Shown here piece by piece: positions 56,479 through 64,000 of a stretch of 64,000 nt of DNA. The position numbers and the translations under genes were made by a program. The DNA comes from Rhizobium sp. 007 (GTDB lineage: Bacteria > Pseudomonadota > Alphaproteobacteria > Rhizobiales > Rhizobiaceae), in assembly GCF_015353075.1 (NCBI RefSeq), contig NZ_CP064187.1:1178001-1242000 (forward strand). The letters run 5' to 3'. The notes under the pieces were generated by a model. That model saw only the letters and a list, made by a program, of their open reading frames with translations, ran no database searches and was not told the DNA's origin. Within the stretch, counting starts at the first letter, position 1. Each line of letters begins with the position of its first letter.

Positions 56479-56979
56479 ATGAAACGCATCGAGATGGAGG
56501 TGAGCGGCGGCTGCCAGTGCGGTACCGTGCGCTACCACGCAACCGCTATGCTCGACAATTCACATCTCTGCCATTGCCGCATGTGCCAGAAAGCCTCGGG
56601 CAACATCTTTGCCGCGCTCGTCGCCGCGCCCGATGATGCGCTCACCTGGACACGCGGCAAGCCGAGCGTCTGGAAGAGCTCGGAGCTTGTCGAGCGCGGC
56701 TTCTGCGCCAATTGCGGCACGCCATTGTTCTTCCACCACCTCGAAAACGGTCGCACCAACCTGATGATCGGTTCGCTTGACGATCCGCACGCCTTCTCGC
56801 CGCTTGCCAATACCTGCACCGAGAACATGGTGGCATGGTTCGATACGATCACGGGCATAGAAAATACCGGTGCGACCGAAAACAACGGCGCCGACTGGGC
56901 CGCGGCGATCAAGGAGAGCAACAACCAGCACCCCGATCACGATACCACCTCATGGGCGGTGAGGGGGCGTGATGGCTAA
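56479..56979 (+). CDS. GFA-family (CENP-V/GFA domain) protein
   Basis: 166 residues with the zinc-binding cysteines of the glutathione-dependent formaldehyde-activating fold: GGCQCGTVRY, HCRMCQKASG and FCANCGTPLFF. Members act on or bind glutathione adducts, but for most the activity is unproven. GAAGGAGGAG precedes the ATG. The 3' end overlaps the start of a second GFA-like frame by eight bases. Confidence 0.92.
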   Translation: MKRIEMEVSGGCQCGTVRYHATAMLDNSHLCHCRMCQKASGNIFAALVAAPDDALTWTRGKPSVWKSSELVERGFCANCGTPLFFHHLENGRTNLMIGSLDDPHAFSPLANTCTENMVAWFDTITGIENTGATENNGADWAAAIKESNNQHPDHDTTSWAVRGRDG

Positions 56980-57020
56980 GTCCTACTCCGGCGGTTGCCA
57001 GTGCGGCGCTGTCCGTTGCT
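56972..57020 (+). pseudogene. Truncated second GFA-family gene (5' remnant)
   Basis: MAKSYSGGCQCGAVR is the start of another GFA protein, overlapping the end of the first GFA gene. After roughly 16 codons the similarity stops and the frame continues as unrelated sequence to 57421, so the remainder has been deleted or replaced. Confidence 0.7.
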
Positions 57021-57438
57021 CTCTTCCGAAAAGCCGTCGTGCCGGAAACCAACGACAGCAACAGCTTACTTTCAAGATGATGCACGCAGGGTGCCTGAAG
57101 GTGTGCTCTTTAGCTAATTCGTGCCTCGAAGCAGCTCGTCAGCTTCCGGCCCCCCCTCGAGCCATTTTCTCCCGTGCGGCCCTCAATCGGATGTCCGTAG
57201 CCGGGACGAACGTCTGGGCAAAACCGAGTAGGGCACTCGCAGGAGCATCACCACCGGCGATCCCTTTCCGCCACCCTTCCCGCCCGCGGCTCGCGCCGCG
57301 ACGACGCTTGGTCAAGCACATTGCACAGACACTGGTGGGTGCCGACAAGTCATCTGATTGGAAAGCAACAAGCGGAGTGTCGCTGGAGATCCAAAGTGGC
57401 ATCGTTCTTGAACAGAACTGATGACCAGGAGTTGGATT
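57021..57438. other. Region replacing the lost part of the second GFA gene
   Basis: Neither the plus-strand continuation nor an 87-codon minus-strand frame (57139-57402) shows a recognisable domain. The composition is mixed. CAGCTTCCGGCCCC at about 57138 is shared with 60709. The end (AGGAGTTGGATT) is the ribosome-binding site of the next gene. Confidence 0.4.
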
Positions 57439-58209
57439 ATGAACATACTTAAGGACAAAGTCGCCATCGTTACCGGAGCAAGTTCAGGTATCGGTTATGC
57501 GGCAGCGAAATTGTTCGCACAGGAAGGCGCCAAGGTCGTTGTGGCGGGACGCCGTAAGGTGGAACTCGATGCGCTTGTCGGCGAAATCGAGAAGGCCGGC
57601 GGACAAGCGGTCGCCGTTGCGGGCGACGTGAAGGACGAGGCGCACGCAAAGGCTTTGGTCGACACCGCGGTCAGCCAGTTTGGCGGGCTCGACATCGCGT
57701 TTAACAATGCCGGTTCGAGTGGCGAGATGGGCCCGGTGCCCGGCCTGTCGATCGCCGGCTGGCACGATACGATCGACACCAACCTGACCAGCGCCTTTCT
57801 TGGTGCAAAGTACCAGGTGCCCGCGATGATAGAACGTGGTGGCGGCTCCATCGTGTTCACCTCGAGTTTCGTCGGCAACACCGTCGGTTTTCCAGGCATG
57901 GGCGCCTATGCCGCCGCCAAGGCAGGGATAGTCGGCTTAACTCAGGTACTAGCTGCCGAGTTCGGGGGCGAGGGGATCCGGGCGAACGCGATCCTTCCAG
58001 GCGCTACCGATACGCCGGCCAATCACGCCAACCTGCCAGGCGCTCCGGAGGGCACTCGAGCCTTCATCGAGGGACTCCACGCGCTCAAGCGTCTTGGGCG
58101 GCCTGAGGAGATCGCCCAAGCCGCGCTCCATCTCGCGTCCGACGCATCGAGCTTCATCACGGGTGTCGCGCTCCTGGTGGACGGTGGCGTGTCGATTAAC
58201 CGGACCTAG
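57439..58209 (+). CDS. Short-chain dehydrogenase/reductase (classical SDR)
   Basis: 256 residues from the ATG at 57439 (CAGGAG upstream). Cofactor motif TGASSGIG, NNAG stabilising motif (FNNAGSSGE), catalytic Ser in VFTSSFVG and the YxxxK motif in GAYAAAKAG, ending with the family C-terminus SFITGVALLVDGGVSIN. NADP preference is suggested by the basic residues AGRRK after beta-2. Substrate unknown. Confidence 0.93.
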   Translation: MNILKDKVAIVTGASSGIGYAAAKLFAQEGAKVVVAGRRKVELDALVGEIEKAGGQAVAVAGDVKDEAHAKALVDTAVSQFGGLDIAFNNAGSSGEMGPVPGLSIAGWHDTIDTNLTSAFLGAKYQVPAMIERGGGSIVFTSSFVGNTVGFPGMGAYAAAKAGIVGLTQVLAAEFGGEGIRANAILPGATDTPANHANLPGAPEGTRAFIEGLHALKRLGRPEEIAQAALHLASDASSFITGVALLVDGGVSINRT

Positions 58210-58325
58210 GCACTAGGAACGATCCCGCCGGGCGCAGCCAGTGCCTGGCGGATTGCTCGAACACCAGGACCAGCGGACATGCCGCCATCCGAAGGCCTCA
58301 TCGAAACAACGGCAGCACATAAGGA

Positions 58326-58616
58326 ATGCATCATTCGAAGGAACAGGATAACAAAGCCATCGTGGGACGATGGTTCGAGGGCTTCTGGGGCAACCCCTGG
58401 AATCCCGCCATTGTCGAAGAGCTCGCGGCGCCCGATATGCTCGTGCACTATTCGCTGCATGAGCCGCGCCGTGGCCGTGACGATATAAGGGCGTTCATGA
58501 CCGACTTCCGCGAGGCGTTTCCCAAACCTCGTGTTTGGCGGCGCGGCCGACCTCATCGCCGAAGGCGACTATGTCGTTGGGCGTTGGGAAGGAGGTTTCT
58601 AACAACTTCGGCGTGA
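58326..58616 (+). pseudogene. SnoaL-like (NTF2-fold) protein, frameshifted
   Basis: MHHSKEQDNKAIVGRWFEGFWGNPWNPAIVEELAAPDMLVHYSLHEPRRGRDDIRAFMTDFREAFP is a SnoaL-like polyketide-cyclase-type N-terminal half. An extra A in CCCAAACCTCG at about 58523 breaks the frame; the correct continuation NLVFGGAADLIAEGDYVVGRWEGG reads in another frame, and the rest of the domain is lost. Confidence 0.8.
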
Positions 58617-58674
58617 CGCGACCGCGCTGATCGGCATCTGCGCTCGTATTCCGTCTTCACCGACCCTATTTCAA

Positions 58675-58697
58675 TTCAAAAGCAAGAGCGGGAGTGC
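58675..58697 (+). promoter_or_regulatory. Ada-box-like element upstream of ada
   Basis: TTCAAAAGCAAGAGCGGGAGTGC shares 19 of 23 positions with 59900-59922 upstream of the second alkyltransferase gene. It contains AAAGCAA, the core of E. coli Ada-binding sites. It lies about 60 bases before the ada start. Confidence 0.55.
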
Positions 58698-58756
58698 GGG
58701 TAGTGCCGGGGAGCATTAACTTGGGCCTTAGACAAAGAAGTCAGAAAGGGTCGATC

Positions 58757-59845
58757 ATGAGCACGCCCGCGATGGAGAGATCGAATTCGGCTGCAGCTGC
58801 CAACGAACAGAACCCGCGGTGGGCGCGTGTTCTCGCCCGCGATCGGTCGATGGACGGCCAATTCTACTATTCCGTCGCAACCACTGGAATCTATTGTCGC
58901 CCGTCGTGTCCGTCGCGAACCGCCAACCCAAAGAACGTTCGCTTCCACGACAGCATCGCCGAAGCTGAGGCTGCAGGTTTCAGAGCCTGCAAGCGCTGCA
59001 AGCCCGACCAACCTTCGGCCGAGGTTCAGAACGCCGCAATCGTCGCGCGCGTCTGCCGGTTGATTGAGGAGGCCGAAGAGGTTCCACCGCTCGATGAGCT
59101 TGCCAAGGCGGTCGGCCTTAGCTCCGGCTATTTCCACCGCATGTTCAAGTCTATCACGGGCGTCACGCCCAAGGACTATGCTGGAGCCCGTCGCGCCGGT
59201 AAGGTCCGCGATGAGCTCGAGCGGAGCGAGACGGTGACCGCCGCGATCTACGACGCCGGATTCAATTCTAGCGGTCGCTTCTACGAGAAGTCGGACGAGA
59301 TTCTCGGCATGACCCCGACCGACTATCGCGCCGGCGGCGCTAATGCCGAAATTCGCTTCGCGGTCGGCGAATGCTCGCTGGGCTCGATCCTGGTGGCAAA
59401 GAGCCAGAAAGGCGTCTGCGCAATCCTGTTGGGGGACGATCCGGACATGCTGGCTCGCGATCTGCAGGACCGCTTTCCCCGGGCATGCCTGGCGGGAGGC
59501 AACGTCGAGTTCGAGAATCTGGTGGCACGCGTGGTCGGCCTCGTCGAGGCCCCGAGGCTCGGCCTCGACCTTCCGCTCGACGTCCGGGGCACCGCGTTCC
59601 AGCAGCGCGTCTGGGCGGCGTTGCGCGAAATCCCGGCAGGCACGACCGCAACGTATACCGGCATCGCGAAAAGGATCGGCGCTCCCAAGTCTGTGCGCGC
59701 CGTGGCTGGAGCCTGCGCGGCGAATGCGCTGGCAGTAGCGATCCCCTGTCACCGAGTGGTGAAGAGCGACGGCGCGCTCTCCGGCTATCGCTGGGGTGTC
59801 GAGCGCAAGCGGGCCCTTATCGATCGCGAGGCCGCGACTGCCTGA
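58757..59845 (+). CDS. ada: Bifunctional Ada: DNA alkylation repair protein and transcription activator
   Basis: 362 residues. N-terminal Ada zinc domain (TTGIYCRPSCPSRTANPKNVRF ... GFRACKRCKP), whose cysteine accepts methyl groups from DNA phosphotriesters and switches on activator function; AraC-type helix-turn-helix (LSSGYFHRMFKSITGVTPKDYAGARR); C-terminal O6-methylguanine-DNA methyltransferase with the acceptor cysteine in AVAIPCHRVVKSDGALSGYRWG. The ATG at 58757 follows AGAAAGGG. The upstream Ada-like box suggests self-activation. Confidence 0.95.
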   Translation: MSTPAMERSNSAAAANEQNPRWARVLARDRSMDGQFYYSVATTGIYCRPSCPSRTANPKNVRFHDSIAEAEAAGFRACKRCKPDQPSAEVQNAAIVARVCRLIEEAEEVPPLDELAKAVGLSSGYFHRMFKSITGVTPKDYAGARRAGKVRDELERSETVTAAIYDAGFNSSGRFYEKSDEILGMTPTDYRAGGANAEIRFAVGECSLGSILVAKSQKGVCAILLGDDPDMLARDLQDRFPRACLAGGNVEFENLVARVVGLVEAPRLGLDLPLDVRGTAFQQRVWAALREIPAGTTATYTGIAKRIGAPKSVRAVAGACAANALAVAIPCHRVVKSDGALSGYRWGVERKRALIDREAATA

Positions 59846-59899
59846 GCGGCCATCGCCGTCACGACTGCTGCCATCACCAATCGCCCAGCCTTTCCTCGG

Positions 59900-59922
59900 T
59901 TCGAAAGCAAGGGTCGGAGTGC
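59900..59922 (+). promoter_or_regulatory. Ada-box-like element upstream of the second alkyltransferase
   Basis: TTCGAAAGCAAGGGTCGGAGTGC, related to the element at 58675-58697, lies about 56 bases before the pseudogene start, the same relative place as in ada. Confidence 0.5.
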
Positions 59923-59977
59923 CGGTCCTTAAAGGGGATGCGAAAGTGCATCCTGACAAGAAATAGAGGACATCATC

Positions 59978-60554
59978 ATGAACGCCATTCTCGATAGATC
60001 AACGTCCATCAGACCGCGGCGGACGATATCCGCTTCGCTTTCGCGACATTTTCGCTCGGTGCGCTACTTGTGGCGATCAGCGATAAGGGCGTCGCCGCTA
60101 TCCTGATGGGTGACGACCGCGCGGCGCTCACCCGCGAGCTGACGAGCGCCTCCCCACTTACCCGCCTCGCCGCCGACGAGGCGGGACTGGAAAGCACGAC
60201 GGCGACGATCGTAGCCTTCCTCGATGCACCGAATAACGGATTGGATCTCCCGCTCGATATTCGCGGCAACGGGCTGGAGCAGGCTGTCTGGCAGGCGCTA
60301 CGCGCTGTGCCGTCGGCGAAACCATCACCTATAGCCAGATCGCCAAGACATTGCCGCTGCCTGCCACTGCCCAGGAGGTCGGCGCGGCCTGTGCGGCAAA
60401 TATGCTCGCGGTTGCTATCCCCTGCCATCGAGTGGTCAAAGCGGACGGCTCGATCTCGGGCTATCGCTGGGGCGTGCAACGCAAGCGCAAGCTCATCAAC
60501 CGAGAGGCTTGGCATGAGCACAGCAATGATGAGCACCGCAAGACAAGCCAATGA
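59978..60554 (+). pseudogene. Methylated-DNA-protein-cysteine methyltransferase, frameshifted
   Basis: The start MNAILDRSTS (59978) shifts after about ten codons into HQTAADDIRFAFATFSLGALLVAISDKGVAAILMG, which then shifts again at about 60310 into GETITYSQIAKTLPLPATAQEVGAACAANMLAVAIPCHRVVKADGS. The PCHR active site is intact and the sequence parallels the C-terminal domain of the adjacent Ada, so this is a separate Ogt-like gene or a partial Ada duplicate that has lost two bases. Confidence 0.85.
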
Positions 60555-60808
60555 AGCGAGAGGGGTGGCGCAGAGGCGATCGATTGGCCAGCAGTCAGGT
60601 GGGGCGGACATGCCGAAGCTGTCTTTCGTGGAGGTGTGCGTCCAGGGATTTGGATCTCAGCGGAACGACCGCTTGTTGCCAACTTCACCTGACAGCCGAC
60701 GGGCAGCTTCCGGCCCCGAAGCGGACATTTCAGATCAATGCATTCACCTACTGCTCTGCGCCGCCAGAAGGAGACGTCGGCCCGATCGCGGGTGAGAGGC
60801 TTTTCACC
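60555..60808. other. Gene-free stretch between the alkyltransferase and LysR genes
   Basis: No gene. It contains GCAGCTTCCGGCCCCGAAGCGGACATT (about 60706-60732), another copy of the motif found in neighbouring gaps. Confidence 0.4.
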
Positions 60809-61753
<945 letters not shown>

Positions 61754-61784
61754 CACTGAAATGGGCCTGCTGTAGATTGCCCTC

Positions 61785-63012
61785 ATGACACAGCAAACAC
61801 TCGCACTCGATACCGACAGCAGCGCCGCCCTGGTCAGCGACAACCCCTCGCGACCCGTGTCCGGGTGCGGACATGTCCCCATGACCGCAGCCTGGGGAGC
61901 GGTTTTCTCCATGGCCCTTTGCGTCTCTGTGCTGATCGCATCCGAGTTCATGCCGGTCAGCCTGTTGTCGCCGATCGCGGCGGACCTGGGCGTGACCGAA
62001 GGCCATATGGGTCAGGCGATTTCGATCTCGGGCATCTTCGCTGTTGTCACCAGCCTGTTCATTTCGTCGGTCACGCGCAGACTGGACCGCCGTCTGGTGG
62101 TGATGTCTCTCACCCTATTACTGATCATTTCCGGAACGGTCGTCACGCTTGCGCCGAATTATGTGGTGCTGATGGTCGGCCGCACCCTGCTCGGTGTCGC
62201 CATCGGTGGCTTCTGGTCGATGTCGCCATCGTCATGCGCCTCGTACCCGAAGATGCAGTCCCGAAAGGTGTGGCGATGCTGAATGCGGGCAATGCCATCG
62301 CTGCGACGATTTCCGCGCCGCTGGGCAGCCTGCTCGGGTCCTCCATAGGCTGGCGCGGGGCCTTCTTCGCCGTGGTGCCGCTGGCCCTGCTCGCACTCGT
62401 CTGGCAGTGGATCAGCCTCCCATCCCTCCCGCCGCGCCGGAAGGAAGGCGCTTCGAACGTCCTGCGCTTGCTTGCGCGTCCGCAGGTCGCGATCGGAATG
62501 GCCTCCGTCATGCTGCTGTTCATGGGACAATTCGCGCTGTTCACCTATCTCCGCCCGTTCCTCGAAACCGTGACCCAGGTCCCGATCTCGACGCTCTCCC
62601 TTCTGCTGCTCCTGATGGGCCTGGCGGGCATCGTCGGCACTTACTGCGTCAGCGGTCTGCTTCAGACGCGGTTGTTCAGCATTCTGGGATCGATCCCGCT
62701 GGTGATGGCCGCAATCGCACTATGGCTGATCGCCTTCGGCACGTCATCGGTCGTGACCGCGACCCTCCTGATGGAACGGCCGCCCCGGTGGGCTGGGGAA
62801 CATGGCTGAGCCGGACTATGCCTGACGACGCGGAAGCCGGAGGCGGTCTGCAGGTTGCCACTATCCAGCTTGCGATCACGATGGGTGCGTCCCTTGGCGG
62901 CCTTCTGTTCGACGCGGCGGGCTGGTGGACCACCTTCGTCCTTGCCGCCGTGCTTCTGACTGGCTCGTCTGTTCTTGCCACTGCGGCGTGGCGTTACAAC
63001 CGGAGCATCTGA
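61785..63012 (+). pseudogene. MFS transporter (12-TM DHA1-like), two frameshifts
   Basis: Frame one: MTQQTLALDTDSS ... SEFMPVSLLSPIAADLGVTEGHMGQAISISG ... VGRTLLGVAIGGFWSM. Frame two from about 62215: VAIVMRLVPEDAVPKGVAMLNAGNAIAATISAPLGSLLG ... ATLLM. Frame three from about 62775: GTAAPVGWGTWLSRTMPDDAEAGGGLQVATIQLAITMGASLGGLLFDAAG. Joined, they make a complete AraJ/YdhP-like sugar or drug efflux MFS protein of about 410 residues. Each shift needs loss of bases relative to the family. Confidence 0.87.
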
Positions 63013-63013
63013 C

Positions 63014-63487
63014 ATGGTTTCGAATTCGACGACACTCAGCCGCCGTAGCGTTCTCGGGTCTATGATTGCAACGGCGGTTTTCCCGCCGCTGGCCCAAGGG
63101 CAACAGGGCAACGATCCAGCAAGCCAGGAGCCGTCCAAGGTGAAGATCAGGATGACGTTCAACGGTCAGACGATGACCGCAACCCTCTACGACAACGCGT
63201 CGGCCCGCGACTTCGCATCTATGCTGCCGCTCGATCTGAAGATCGAAGACTACTCGACCAACGAGAAGATCACCTACCTGCCGCGCAAACTGACAGAGGC
63301 AGGAAGCGGTCCGTTCAAAAACGAGCGTCCCGGCGACCTCTGCTATTTCGCCCCATGGGGCAACCTGGCGCTTTTCCATAGCGGCTACCGCTATTCATCC
63401 GGCCTGATCCGTCTTGGCCGTTTCGACGATGGCTTCGAGCCTTTGCTGATGCGCGGCGAGTTCCCGCTCCGCATCGAGAGGGTCTAA
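63014..63487 (+). CDS. Exported cyclophilin-like fold protein
   Basis: 157 residues. The signal region STTLSRRSVLGSMIATAVFPPLAQG contains a twin-arginine-like SRRSVLG. The mature part (KIRMTFNGQTMTATLYDNASARDFASMLPLDLKIEDYSTNEKITYLPRKLT, then GDLCYFAPWGNLALFHSGY) matches the cyclophilin-like domain found in many small periplasmic proteins. A function beyond a binding fold is not known to me. Starts one base after the MFS stop. Confidence 0.82.
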   Translation: MVSNSTTLSRRSVLGSMIATAVFPPLAQGQQGNDPASQEPSKVKIRMTFNGQTMTATLYDNASARDFASMLPLDLKIEDYSTNEKITYLPRKLTEAGSGPFKNERPGDLCYFAPWGNLALFHSGYRYSSGLIRLGRFDDGFEPLLMRGEFPLRIERV

Positions 63488-63535
63488 CGACACCCGAGTT
63501 CGCTCCCCTTTTCCTCACCCTACGGAGACACGACG

Positions 63536-64000
63536 ATGAACGAGAAGAACGAAATCAACGCCGCCCTTGGAATGCCCGCAGGCATCGACCGCCGCCAGCT
63601 TTTGAAAATGACCGGCGCAGGCATGGCTGCGGTCGGAGCTGCCTCTATGCTCGGCTTTTCGTCGGCAGTGGCGCAGGACATGTCCAATCGCGCGGCCAAT
63701 TTCTATACCAGCGACAAGGTCACCATGCAGAAGGTGACGTTCCAGTCCCAGTACAAGACGATCGTCGCAGGCAGCCTGTTCACCCCGAAAGACCTCGATC
63801 GGAATGCAAAAACCCCCGCGATCGTCGTCGGGCATCCCATGGGAGCGGTCAAAGAGCAGAGCGCCAACCTCTATGCGACCAAGATGGCCGAGCAGGGCTT
63901 CGTAGCAATGTCCATCGACCTGCCGTTCTGGGGTGAAAGCGAAGGGGAAGCCCGCAACCTCGTCTCCCCCGACGTCTACGCCGAAGCGTTCAGCGCAGGG
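63536..64000 (+). CDS. Tat-exported alpha/beta hydrolase (3' partial)
   Basis: Starts at 63536 and runs off the window after 155 codons. Twin-arginine signal IDRRQLLKMTGAGMAAVGAASMLGFSSAVAQ. The following PAIVVGHPMGAVKEQSANLYATKMAEQGFVAMSIDLPFWGESEG is the start of an alpha/beta hydrolase of the dienelactone-hydrolase/YcjY-like group; the oxyanion HPMG segment is present, and the nucleophile lies beyond the window. It is 48 bases after the cyclophilin-like gene, probably in one transcript. Confidence 0.85.
   Translation, partial: MNEKNEINAALGMPAGIDRRQLLKMTGAGMAAVGAASMLGFSSAVAQDMSNRAANFYTSDKVTMQKVTFQSQYKTIVAGSLFTPKDLDRNAKTPAIVVGHPMGAVKEQSANLYATKMAEQGFVAMSIDLPFWGESEGEARNLVSPDVYAEAFSAG

Overview
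The window comes from an alphaproteobacterium of the Rhizobiales, most likely Rhizobiaceae (Rhizobium/Agrobacterium/Ensifer type). The evidence is the tRNA-Trp-secE-nusG-rplKAJL-rpoBC order with one tuf gene upstream and a second, identical tuf in the str operon, the msrPQ and ilvD neighbours, and the character of the small hypothetical proteins. I worked by reading only; no database search was run.

Layout. 1-6.8 kb: end of an ABC exporter, a divergent MFS/LysR pair, NAD kinase and a set of small rhizobial-type proteins. 6.88-8.03 kb: scar of an integrative element, with a decayed tyrosine recombinase between a partial 3' copy of tRNA-Thr and the intact tRNA-Thr gene. 8.1-9.85 kb: an IS200/IS605-type element with a TnpA that lacks one HUH histidine and a frameshifted TnpB. 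9.9-12.5 kb: small secreted and membrane proteins, rlmB, tRNA-Tyr and tRNA-Gly, and a small islet behind tRNA-Gly. 12.65-48.4 kb: the transcription/translation superlocus (tuf1, epimerase-like gene, tRNA-Trp, secE-nusG-rplKAJL-rpoBC, a short minus-strand Nudix insert, then the str, S10, spc and alpha operons). 48.5-52.4 kb: msrQP and ilvD. 52.6-64 kb: an accessory stress/detoxification region (GNAT, LysR, DUF1127-like, VOC, GFA, SDRs, Ada, MFS, Tat-exported proteins) in which six reading frames are broken or truncated.

How the genes work together. The core encodes RNA polymerase alpha, beta and beta', the elongation factors, most ribosomal proteins, the SecY/SecE translocon and adenylate kinase. 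Sequence-visible controls include an L10-type leader before rplJ, an attenuator-like hairpin plus a 15-bp perfect stem between rplL and rpoB, and terminators after tuf1, rpoC, rplO, rplQ and ilvD. The accessory parts carry several LysR regulators with palindromic T-N11-A sites and a probable Ada regulon with a shared box upstream of two alkyltransferase genes.

Most interesting points: the tRNA-Thr and tRNA-Gly 3'-end duplications that mark integration scars, the TnpB locus with intact RuvC residues but a broken N-terminus, the identical tuf pair, the rplL-rpoB stem, and the concentration of frameshifts in the last 9 kb against none in the core. I did not find a clearly new multi-gene system.
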